Source of the DNA: Zygnema cylindricum | Lineage: Eukaryota > Streptophyta > Zygnematophyceae > Zygnematales > Zygnemataceae | Length of the DNA stretch: 64,000 nucleotides | Assembly: GCA_037447655.1 (NCBI GenBank) | Contig: JBBHKE010001779.1 | Location: forward strand, 278,233 to 342,232 | Reading direction: 5' to 3' | Shown: positions 36,801-47,000 of the stretch, one piece after another | Layout: each line of letters opens with the position of its first letter | How positions within the stretch are numbered: position 1 is the stretch's first letter | Position numbers and translations under genes: made by a program | The notes under the pieces: generated by a model | The model's database searches: none | What the model was told of the DNA's origin: nothing | What the model saw: only the letters and a program-made list of their open reading frames with translations

Positions 36801-38541
36801 CGCCAGCTGGCAAGGTGGGAGGGAAGCGGAAAGCGGCAGAAGAGACGAAAACGACGACAGCCCAAAAGAGAGTCAAACAGGAAGTATGTTTTTTTTTTTT
36901 GAAGGAGAGTAAAAGCGAGAGAGAGGGGGAGAGAGAGAGTCAAACTGGAAGCATGGCTCAAATTTAGAAATCACTTTTTTTTTTTTGTTTTTGTTTTTTT
37001 TTTATTTGGAATGGAGTCGGGATTTGAGATTTTGTTGTTGAGTTGAAGTGTGAAAGATACTTTTTCTTTTTCCCCTAGAAAAAGTAAAGAAGTTATTTAT
37101 TTTTATTGATTTTTTTTTTTTTTTAAAGGAGGCAAATTCTGAAGTATATTTTCAAGTTGAAAATACTGCCTCCTTTTTTTCCTAGAAAGGGAATCAAGTT
37201 TTTGAAGTAAAAAAAGACAGAAATTTTTTCCTTTTTTTTTTTCAAAAGTGTCAAAATTGAGTTTGAATTGGGTCTTGAAATTTACCAGAAAAGGTCTTCG
37301 TCTTTTTTTTTTTAAAGGACTCATCTGAACCATGTCTCAATCAATAATTTGCGATTTTTTTCTTTTTTCTTTTTCTCTTCTCGTTTTTTTTCTTCCTTTA
37401 CTTTTTTTCTTTTTCCTCGGTCGGTTGTTTTAGGATATCAGAGGCACTTTCTCCCTTGACAACTTGTTTGTTTCCTTTTTTTTCTTTTCCTTTTTTCCTT
37501 CCGTTTCTCGTTTTTTTTCTTTCTTAACTTTTTTTTATATTTTTCTCGGTTGGTTTTAGGATAACGGAGGAGCTTCTCCGGCGACGATCGTTCCGTTGAA
37601 GAAAACGGGGACTCCTGTGACAGCTGTCACAAGTGGAAAGGGAGCAGCTCCTCCAAAAGGACTGAGTGAGGAGTCGGTTCGGGCCATTCTTCGATCGGGA
37701 CCAATAAAAACCACCGAACTCGTGGCAAAATTCAAGTCTTCCTTGAAAACTCCCGAGGTAAATGGAGGCAACTTTAAAGAAAATACTAGTAGTGGGAAAG
37801 AGAAAAAGTACACTTCCTATTGTTATAGAGTTCATTAGACTAATTCGATAAAACCACCGAACTCGTGGCAAAATCTAGTCTTCTTTGAAAACTCCTGAGG
37901 TAAAGGGAGGCAACTTTTTATATAATGGAAAAACAAGTAGTGGGAAAGAAAAATACGATATTGCCCGTTGTTATGAGTTAATTAGACTAATTTGACCGAA
38001 ATCGTGGCAAATTCCGTTCTTCTTTAAGAACTCCGGAGGCAACTTTTTTCTATATAAAATAGAACTTGTTGTGGGAAAGAGAAAAACTACAGTTCCTATT
38101 AGAGTTGGTCAGACTAATTCGATAAAAAGTACCGAACTCGTGGCAAAGTGTAATCCCTCGTTGAAAAATCCTGAGGTATGTAGAGACATTTTTCTAAATA
38201 AAAAGACGAAATTTGCCCTCTTAAGTTATGGTACTTGGAAAGAGAAAACCTATGCCGCTCATCGTTATTAGAGGTCATTACAATCATTAAATAGTGTTAT
38301 TGACATTATTCAGTTAAGTGGCCCATAATGAGCCATGTAACAGGATTTCCTATATAGAAAACCCTCATTACCTCAGCCACTCTCTGCTACTCAATCCAGA
38401 ATTACAGAAATTACTTCGAAATTATTATAACTGGTAGAAGTATCAAGGATCAACCTTCATTTGAGAAGAAGTTTAATCCATACGATAGCTTTGACCTCTT
38501 GCCCACGTGGCTCAGTCATTTCTCAAAAGCCGCCTTCCCCC

Positions 38542-38577
<36 letters not shown>

Positions 38578-40544
38578 ATTCTCATCCATCTCTGATCCAA
38601 ATTTCCATTCTGTCTTCCTCTTCATTCCTCAGTCCCTCTCCTCCCTCCCTCCCCTCTCCCTCTCCCTCCATCCCCCTCCCCCTCTCCCACCCTCTCCTCT
38701 CCCATCACTCCCTTGGATTCCAAGGCCAGAGCTGAGCTCTGTTTCTAAGGTTTACTTTTGGCCAATCATTGATTAACAATATTATATATGTGAGATGTAT
38801 CTGTAATTGGTGGAACCGTTTTCCACCTTAAACCCTTATTCCCTCTACTTTTCATCCTCTATCCTCTACTACCAACAAGAATTTTGGTATTCTCTTCCCT
38901 CTACTCTTCATCCTCTACTACTTACAAGAATTTTGGTCTTCTTTTCCCTCTACTCTTCATCCTCTTCTACTTGGAAGAATCCGGAGCATTTTTTCCCTCT
39001 ACTCTTCATTCTCCTCTACTTAGTAGATTTTTGGTCATCTTAACCTTCTTCCGAATCGACAGTCCACAACAAAGTCTATGAAGTCTATGTTACAATGGTA
39101 CTTAAAAGTCACAAATTACAAGAATTAGTGTCTACAAGTACAAAAAGTACACAGTGCTTTTCTAGGTCAAATAGTTCAAGTAAAAAGATCTAAAATCTGA
39201 TATGTAAAGTGCGTATGAATTGTGTTCCAATCCTCCCTCCCTTCTTCCCTCCCTCCTGCCCTTCCTCTCTTTCTCCCTCCAAACATTTCCAAAGTGTGCA
39301 AAATTTTTGGTGCACGAAATAAATTGCACGGAATCACTATTTTCTGTCTTATACCGGATTTCTGCAGTACCGAAATCAAAAGTGCGGTTCCGTTTCGTTT
39401 AGACCAATATATTTTGAGAATGCTGACTGGAGTTTTGAATGGCCCTAACTTTCGGCCGTCCACACTTTATATTGTCGGTCACCCGATTTCTCGCCGGCGG
39501 TTTCCATGTCGATGTCACCGTTGCTCCCGTCACTCACGATTTCGTCACCTCAATACTCCCTCACCCTCAATGTTCTTTCACTCTCTATATGCAGTCATCG
39601 TCGATATTCCAGTCACTCTCCATTTCTTTAACCTGGATATTCTGTCACCCTCCATATTTCCTCGATTTCCTCACCTCAATATTTTATCACCCCAATATTT
39701 CGTCACCACGATATTTTGTCGCCTCGATATCTTGTCACCTTGATGTTTTTCCCTAAAACACTCCCTCTCTTAATTTCTTAATTCCCGTGTTTCTAGAATT
39801 TTTGTGCAGGTGTTTACTAAAATTTAATTCTCAAAGTGTCAAACTTTAGTTAAATAATAACTTAATTTGTAATTATTTCTGTCACAAGTCATGTGGATAA
39901 ACACAATTTAGTGTGGGCAATTCTAATAATGTCCTGACATGAATAACTCACTAACTCTATTCCCTTATTTCCTATCTTTTTGCACAATTCATTTTGAAAC
40001 CTCTTGAGGTATGTGAGATGAATAAAAATATATAATTTTTGTGTAAACTTTTGTTTTTTAGGAGTGGAAAGGAAAAAACACACCGTTTTTGAGGTGGAGA
40101 GTAAATTGAAACATTCTTTGTGTAAAGTTTTGTTTTCTAGTAATGGGAAAGAGATAATTATGGAATTTGTGCCGAAATTCAAATCTTCTTTGAAAATTTT
40201 TAAGGTGTGTGAGAAGTTTATTTGGAGATATCTTTTTATTATTTAATTTTAATTAGTGGGAAAGAAAAAACTACTGAAATTTTCATGTCTTTTTTGGAAA
40301 CTCTTTAGATGTGTGAGATTATTTTATGACAATTGCTTTTGCTTTTGTTTTTCCTTATGTTTTCTTTTCTCTTTCTCTCTTTCTTTTCCTTTGGGTCTTT
40401 TTCGTTTCTTCTTTTTCTTTTAATGTTTTGCTTTTTTTTTTTTGGTTCTTTCGGTCACAGGACAAAAAGAGGTTTAAAGAGATCATGTTAAAGGTCGGTC
40501 GAGTGGAAAAAATCGATGGAGTAAACATGATTGTCTTAAGATGA
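29499..40544 (+). CDS. RAP74: TFIIF alpha subunit (RAP74), nine exons
   Basis: Large subunit of the RNA polymerase II initiation/elongation factor TFIIF; acts in the nucleus with TFIIF beta. Exons: 29499-29675, 32042-32197, 32457-32602, 33234-33601, 34461-34579, 34880-35041, 36657-36883, 37560-37757, 40461-40544 (about 545 residues). The N-terminus has the plant-type cysteine module CGTCGGGGDLYAS..LCMACG..CKQCG, then the dimerisation fold (KFLQGMPVF, NKPWILEDDIG, SLEEAEDIMNHRRK), GDDWEHEETFTDDDEAVG, acidic stretches with LSSSGKELKKLL, a lysine-rich linker, and the C-terminal winged helix (LSEESVRAILRSGPI to VNMIVLR, stop TGA). Start: first Met after an in-frame upstream extension without support. 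Exon 7 does not keep frame across a 26-G run, probably a homopolymer error. Exon edges are extensively duplicated (see findings). Confidence 0.94.
29676..32041 (+). other. TFIIF alpha intron 1
   Basis: 2.4-kb intron, donor GTCAGT, acceptor TTTTGCAG. An alternative acceptor (TCTTTCAG at about 32020) lies 21 bases upstream of the one used and would add seven codons (no stop). No gene within. Confidence 0.75.
31850..32022. repeat. 60-bp minisatellite TTATCGATAATCTTAGTCC
   Basis: Three copies of a unit with TCTATAAGTTATCGATAATC and CTTAGTCCTTTCAATATC end directly at the acceptor of TFIIF alpha exon 2. Confidence 0.85.
32573..32785 (+). repeat. 105-bp tandem duplication of the exon 3 end and donor
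   Basis: TATCCCACTACTGCCTG with donor GTGAGAAAAA occurs at the true junction (32602/32603) and again 105 bases downstream (32707/32708). Reading through to the second donor meets TGA at once, so it is a decoy. Confidence 0.92.
32790..33085. repeat. (GTTCA)/(GTTTCAGTTCCA)n repeat
   Basis: TTCAGT-based repeats in TFIIF alpha intron 3, becoming an 18-24 base higher-order unit (TTCCAGTTTCGGTTTCAG) at 32955-33080. Confidence 0.85.
33637..33932. repeat. (TC)n microsatellite in TFIIF alpha intron 4
   Basis: Pyrimidine tract starting about 40 bases after the exon 4 donor. Confidence 0.95.
34003..34105. repeat. (GGGAGA)n microsatellite
   Basis: Purine-rich hexanucleotide run in intron 4; a second one, 34586-34665, starts 9 bases after the exon 5 donor. 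Confidence 0.9.
34236..34450. repeat. TTTTAACTGAGGTTCT minisatellite
   Basis: About nine degenerate units of 20-28 bases ending shortly before the exon 5 acceptor. Confidence 0.8.
36118..36415. repeat. (CT)n-(CCCT)n-(CCTA)n microsatellite
   Basis: Compound pyrimidine array in TFIIF alpha intron 6. Confidence 0.95.
36716..36793. repeat. G-rich tract with 26-G run inside TFIIF alpha exon 7
   Basis: G4-type sequence within coding DNA; the uninterrupted run is 36758-36783. Frame upstream (PDLDFFSPILGP) and downstream (KAAPAGKVGGKRKAAEE) of it disagree by one base. Confidence 0.85.
37370..37600 (+). repeat. 126-bp duplication of the exon 8 acceptor and start
   Basis: TTCTCGTTTTTTTTCTT...GGTTTTAG|GATAACGGAGG at the true exon (AG at 37558-37559) is preceded by TCGGTTGTTTTAG|GATATCAGAGG (AG at 37432-37433). 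The decoy continues with recognisable decayed exon sequence. Confidence 0.85.
37710..38185 (+). repeat. Tandem array of four exon 8 ends (about 136-143 bp units)
   Basis: The true exon 8 end, encoding TTELVAKFKSSLKTPE plus GTAAATGG, is unit 1 (ACCGAA at 37713). Decayed units follow with ACCGAA at 37856, 37995 and 38131; most keep GAGGTA-type donors. Further copies with CAAATCTTCTTTGAAAA-type sequence lie at about 39990-40320 in the same intron. Confidence 0.92.
38536..38705. repeat. (CT)n/(CCCT)n tract in TFIIF alpha intron 8
   Basis: Pyrimidine-rich simple sequence, imperfect. Confidence 0.9.
38820..39030. repeat. 60-bp minisatellite, CCCTCTACTCTTCATCCTCT
   Basis: Four units combining TTTTCCCTCTACTCTTCATC and CTACTTACAAGAATTTTGG in TFIIF alpha intron 8. 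Confidence 0.85.
39525..39752. repeat. 16-17 bp minisatellite, TCGATATTTTGTCACC
   Basis: About a dozen degenerate units, clearest at 39640-39745. Confidence 0.8.
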
Positions 40545-41424
40545 TTCGAAACCTTTTCTCTTTTTTTAAGACCAGCAAGAGTAAAAAAGTAGAAATGTCA
40601 CAGAATAGAGTGTACATTTTGTAAAGTTAGGTACCCAACTTTTTATATTTAGGATAAAGTTGTCAAAAGTTATATCACATTTTTCGAACCTTTTGTTGGG
40701 TTTTTGTCTCAAAATCTTTGCAAATTTATTGACTTTGAATAAATAAGGAAGTTACGAAAATGTTTTTTCTTTTTGATGAAAAGAAAGTTTTGGAGACGAG
40801 GATAGTTCATCTTTTCTGTAGTGACTCGTTTTTAGTGTGGTTTTCTCTCTCATAGAATTTTGGTATTTCACAAAGGACTCGGTAGTGTATGATGTCAATT
40901 CCGCGATGTCAGTTTAACAATTGCAATGTTTGAAAAAATGAGGAATATCTCCGAATCTAGAAAAATGATCCTACCATGTAAGAAACAATTTTGGGCGAAA
41001 ACTCTAATTTTTTTGTGGTTTTTTGTGTTGAAAACGTTTGTTGTGTTATGCCACTTTTCATTCCTTTGTTTTTTGTTTTTAAAAGCACATCACCTTATTG
41101 TAAGCCTTTTGAGAATTTGAAAAAATAGTAACGCTTTTATTGTAATTTCAAGAAATTTTATTTGTTTTATTGATATCCACAGTATATATGGGAGGTATAT
41201 CTTTCACTTTTTGAAGTCATTCACATATTCAACGCTATCTTTATTTAAATTTCTATTATCATCGTCTGAAATGTTATTGCTCACTTTATTGTCCATATTA
41301 TTGTTCAAATTTTATTTCTCCTTTTTTTCTTTGTACTTTTGTAATTTCTTTTTGGTGTAAAGCGGGACTTTGGGGTTTAACATTTGGTATTTGATATGTA
41401 CTGGTGTTGTAATAGGACCAAGTA

Positions 41425-42001
41425 CATGGTGAATTGCTATTAGTGTTCATAACACTAATTCAACGCCCTTAAATTTTGACCCTCAAACCTACAAAAGATT
41501 TTTTTTTTTTCTTTACGCTAATATAGATATTGTTCAATTAGTGTCAATAACTCTGGTTTGGACTGTTTATAAAAAGTATAATGTACGAAATGTGTCAGCC
41601 CTTAACAAAACTGCTCGTTATTTCATATGTTGTTTTGTACAAACGTACAAAAAAAGTGTTAGATGAGTGCTTTGACACGGGAAAGCACAGTCAAATATGA
41701 CTCTTAATAATAAAATGTATCGAGACAGGATAAACTAAAAAGCACGATGGTAAATCATCTGAGTCTTAATGATAAAGATGGGGGAAAACAGCACGAGCTC
41801 ATTCTCACATGTTCAAACGTTGACTATGTGAACACATGCTATACTGGCTACAATATGGGAATGTGTTTATAAATTAGAGCTAGATGTGTAAACTAGCGTT
41901 AATTAATGTTGGCCTTAGGACCTGAACCCAAAATAGAGATAATATCATTATCTGTTTCTTAACTCTTAAGGATTTTTTTGTACTGATAGCGATCCACGGT
42001 G
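41425..42001. mobile_element. MITE, CACCGTGAATCG family, 577 bp
   Basis: Ends CATGGTGAATTGCTATTAGT and, inverted, CACCGTGGATCGCTATCAGT, flanked by TA on both sides; shares the AAATTTTGACCCTC-type inner block. Confidence 0.7.
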
Positions 42002-42599
42002 TAGCTAGACGTTTTGAACGTTCTTTTGTTTTTTTTTTAGTTTGATTTCACCGTGATAATGCGGTCTAACAACTTTATTCCACATTTAGACGCTTTGCCC
42101 AAAAGGTGACCGTAAAATCTTTGCCGAAAAGAAATACGGTTTTTTCCTGAAAGTCAGTAGAGTGAAGGAGATCTCTGAGGTACTTTGACGCGGTACACTT
42201 GCGAAGTACACGTACATAATACGTAAGTACGGATTTACATACGAAAATGGTCGGTTTTCAAATCTTTGACGATTTTAAAGATTCGATCGTCAACTTACAA
42301 GGAACCACTCAAATCAGAACACGTATGTAAAAACTTGTTAACAGACGATAAGCGATGTAGCCGAGGCCTCTGTAATACAGAAATTTTGCTGTCCGTACAA
42401 TTACAGAGAACTTCCTTGTGTTCCTGATGTAACCATACCCCAAATAAGTAATTATATGAATTACAGAATTAGTACTTTTTTGTCGGTTACATTTTGCGGC
42501 GTCTACCTTTAAGTCACGGAACGAAAATCACGTCGTACGTGGCGTATCAGACAATTTGTCTTTTTCGCTAAAATTACATATTATATAGAAATATAAAAT

Positions 42600-42970
42600 A
42601 TTAAATTTAAAAAAATACTATATATCGCGATATATATCGCGATGGTTTATGTTGGTCTCGGTACGATATATCGAGGATTTTTCTCGATCGATATTCGATA
42701 TATCCAATATCGAAATTTTTGCGATATGAATTTACCCGATACCCAACACTATAAATTAGTGCTAGATGTGTAAATTAGCGTTAATTAATGTTGGCCTAGG
42801 CCCTGGACCCAAAATAGAGATAGTTTACTCTTAAGGATTTCTTTGTACTGATAGCGATCCACGGTGTAGTTAGACGTTTTGAACGTTCTTTTGTTTTTTT
42901 TTAGTTTGATTTCACCCTGATAATGGGGTCTAACAGCTTTTATTCCATATTTAGACGCTTTGCCCAAATA
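42600..42970. repeat. TATCG-rich repeat followed by a second copy of the MITE right end
   Basis: 42630-42751 matches 23770-23893. Directly after it, 42752-42968 duplicates 41872-42105 (MITE right end plus about 100 bases of its right flank), with about 20 bases missing in the second copy. Confidence 0.75.
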
Positions 42971-44012
42971 AAGAAGCCCAAGAAGTTGTTTAGCAAATAA
43001 TGTTAATCTTGATTAGTCTTGTTCCAAACTTTTTTTTAAATTACATGCCAAGTTTTTCCACCCAAAAAACCCTAATTGTACGTCATACATGTTTGTTGGC
43101 GACTTTGCTATAGCGAAGAATTATAAAATGTGAAATTTTATTAGGATATTTCGCACGTAATATCGACTTTTGCTTATCGACTATCGACGGTTTAAAACTT
43201 AAGAAACCTCCTTGATATCGGCTGCCTCGTGAATGATATCGGACAAATCGATGCGTCTCACGATGGTCGCGTGCGAAACACGAATATGATATGTGGCCCT
43301 TCTTAAAGGGCTTTCGATCCCTTGAAACGGACGGCCGAGATTTGGCTTCCAACAAAATCGAGTCCATACGCAAAGCTTTGACGGAGTTTTCAGTTTTGAC
43401 CGTCCGTCACTTGTCACCTTTTCAAAACGGACAACGGTGTTTTCATATTCAGCATTTCAAACATACTCAAAAAATTTGTCAGGCGCTGGCCGTCCATCTG
43501 AAACTTAAGTCACAATAGACGACTAGATTTCAATGACTGGAAGCGACGAAGTAACTACGAAGTTGACACGTGGATATTGCTGACAATGCGATTGACATCT
43601 GGCCGTCAATACTTGTCACTATTGAGTGGACAGCGAGATTCGGGTTTCACCGAGTGAGCAGATTTCTAATCATCTGGCGAAGTTCAAAATTGAGGAGGCG
43701 TCGGCCGTCGATCTTCATTTTACATCTATGATCGGACGGCGCAGATGCGTTTCTAAAATCGTCGAGCGCGCCGAAAAAACGGCGCCGCCTAAATGAATCT
43801 GAGACGCTGCTGACACGTGCGAATTCTCATTTGGAATTCTAAATTCTGAAATCAGCAAATAACACTTAAAAATTTTCAGGCTCCGTTTCTAATTTTCACC
43901 CTATTTTCTACTGTTACTTAAAAAAAAAAAAAAAACGATACTGTTTACCCATCACTAACTCAAAAAAGTTGAAAACATCCCAAAATAAAAAAGAAGTTCA
44001 AAACAAGAGAAA

Positions 44013-47000
44013 ATGAAGAACGAATTCCGTAATTGGATCCAAAAAATTATAAAAACATGTCTTCTTGCAATTTTTTTAGCTTCTTGTTTAAAAAAAAGTG
44101 GGTTTTCTCTCAAGTTTCAGCCAAATCTTGCAATTTTGGAGCCTCCCGAAGGAGCTTATTTTGGCGTTATCCCACCTTCCGAAAGCTATCCAAATTTTGT
44201 CTTATATGAGATTCAGCAATTGGGAGCTGCTCCAGTGATCTATGTGACATTTGTCACATTTCCGTTGAAGCCGGGAGACGTGGCACAGCTTTGTCAACAT
44301 TTTCTCCAAGTAACCTTTCCACCCCTCCACCCCCTTTTTTAGTTAATTATTCTTATTAACTTCTTTTTTTTTTAGCTTTTTGTTTTAATTTTCCGTAGAA
44401 ATTTGATTTGGAGGATATTTTTTTAGGTTAGGTTAGAAAGAAATGTAAAAGCTTAATTAAAAATAGAAATAAAGATCGAGAGCACAAATAAAGATGTATG
44501 TAAAAAATTATAATATGTAATATAATATGTTTACTCGAATCCGTACTGATTAAGTGCAATCTCCTTTCTTTTTTGTCGTATAATAATATATAATATATCT
44601 TAGTTACAAGTTTTTGCATTTTTCCTTCCATTTTCGAACCTATTACTAAAAACTATTATCAGAATTTTTCATCAAAACCTAATGAGAAACATTGTCAATT
44701 ATTTTTGACACACACAAAAAATACTTTTTTGTTTTGTTTAATTTGCTTAATTTGTTTATTTTTTTTTAATATATTTTGTGTTTTAGGTTGTTTCCGTACA
44801 AGGAATCGCTCTCGTGACTTTGGAGCCGGTCGACGGCTTGGAGAGCGTGACAAAGGAAGACGCGACATTGCTCGGACTCCTCATACAACAATATGAGGTA
44901 AGGGAATATTTCTCTCCTCTCCCTCTCTCGCTCTCTCTTTATCTCTCGCCCTCTCTCTCACTCTCTCTCTCCCTCTCCCCACTTCTCCATCTCTCTCTCC
45001 CTCTCCACTCACTCTCTCCGCCTCTCTCTGACTCTCTCTCTCTCCCTCTTCCATCGTCTTCATCTCCCTCCCCCCCTCTTCTCCCTCTCTCTCTTCCTCT
45101 TTCTCACTCACTCTCCCTCTCCTCTCCCTCTCCCCCCTCCCCCCTCTCCCCTTCTCTCTCTGTCTCTTTCTTCCTCTCCCTCTCCCTTCCTCTCCCCCCC
45201 TCACCCTCATCCTCCCTCCTCCCCGAAAACCCTCTTTTTTTTCTAACCCCGTTTTTGTCTTTTCCTTTGTCTTTTTCCTTTCTTTGTCCTTTGTCGTTTT
45301 CCTTTGTACTTTTCCTTTGTACTTTAAGCAGCGCCTGGGTCTCCAGTGCATGGTTTCCTTCGGTCACGAGATGAACGGCGCGTGGTACCCCTGGGGCCAA
45401 AAACCGAAGGAGTACGTGTCGGCTTTTCGAATCGTCGCGTCGGAGATTAAAAATCGAACGAATTGGACGGCCTTGATTTGGTCTCCGAACGAAGGCGGAG
45501 GATACCCGTTTCCCGGAGAACCGTACGTACTTTTGGTTTTTTTTTTTTTTTTTTGAATTCATTAATTTTTCCATATAACTTTCCTCTTTTGATCACTCTT
45601 TTTCGTTTATTTTTTTATATTTTTTGTTTAGATGTTTTTGACATCCGACTAAATCGAGTTACGTTTTCATTCAATGTTTTCTCAACCCTAAAAAACAAAA
45701 AAACAAAACAAAAGGAAAAAGTGAAAGAAAAGAAGTCATTCTCACACTTTTTCTTACTCTTCGTCCATGTCTACCATCTACCAGATTTACTGTTTCCAAA
45801 GCCTCTCCTTCGTTTTCCATCTTGGACACTAACGGAGACGGAACAGTTTCCATGGCCGACGACATGTTTTCTCCATTTTATCCCGGAGATGATGTCGTTG
45901 ATTGGGTCGGAATTACTATTTACAATTGGGGAAAAGCGTTGCCCAATGCTCCTAGTAATCGACCGCCGGAAGCATTTCAATTTTATAATAAGGTAACTTT
46001 GCCACCATGTACGTGGAATATGTTTTGTACATTGAACACTAAAAATTGAGCGTTGAACAACAAACATTATACATTTTCTAGATATTGAACATTAAACATT
46101 GTACTAATAACCATATATGTGAAAAAAAAATTAGACATTGAACATTGAACATGAAACATTAAGATTTGGATAGAATAAGGTGTCTCCATATATATGAAAC
46201 ACGCTTTAGACATAGGACATTGACATTGATTACACATTAAACATTGAATACAACAAGGTTTTATTTCCACCATATATGTGAAACATTTTTAAACATTCGA
46301 AATTGAACATTAAACATTGAATAAAATAAGGTAATTTTGCCTTCATGTATATGAAACGATTTTTTGACGTTGGGCATTGGATTATGGACATTGGATATTA
46401 TAAGATACGTTTGTCTCCATATATGAAACAATTTTTAGACATTGGACATTGAACATTAAACATTTAAGCATTGAATATTGAATGTAATTTTGTCTCCATA
46501 TATGTGAAACTCTTTGGACATTTTATATTGAACATTTTACAATTGGGGAAAGGCATTTCCAAACACTTTTTGTAATCAACCACCTAAATTTCATTTCAGT
46601 ACTATAATAAGGTAAATACCTCCATATACATGAAACATTGTTGATTATATGATAGTATTTCAATTTAATAATAAGGTACTTGAATCCATTTATGTGGAAC
46701 ATGTTCTAGGCATAGGACATTGAAAATAAAGATAGAACTCCGATTCGTTAAGAAGGTAATTGTCTCCATTTATGTAAAAACTTTCTTTTTTAAGACATTG
46801 GACATTTCAGAATGAGACATTGGATTCAAAGATCATATAGACGGAAATAAAATGTTATAATCTTTGAAACTAAACATTTTTAGACATTGACCATTGGGCA
46901 TTTAAAAAAAAAATGGTAGAGATGGTAGAAAATGTTGAAAATGGTGAGTATGACCATAGGATACTAGACTTTAATATTTTGACCATCTTATAAGCTTAAT

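Larger units (their letters stand above)
40545..44012. other. Intergenic region between TFIIF alpha and the GH26 gene
   Basis: Holds a MITE, a duplicated fragment of it and a TATCG-rich repeat, listed separately. 43000-44012 shows no gene; short open frames at 43083-43518 have no recognisable content. The GH26 promoter should lie just before 44013. Confidence 0.6.
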
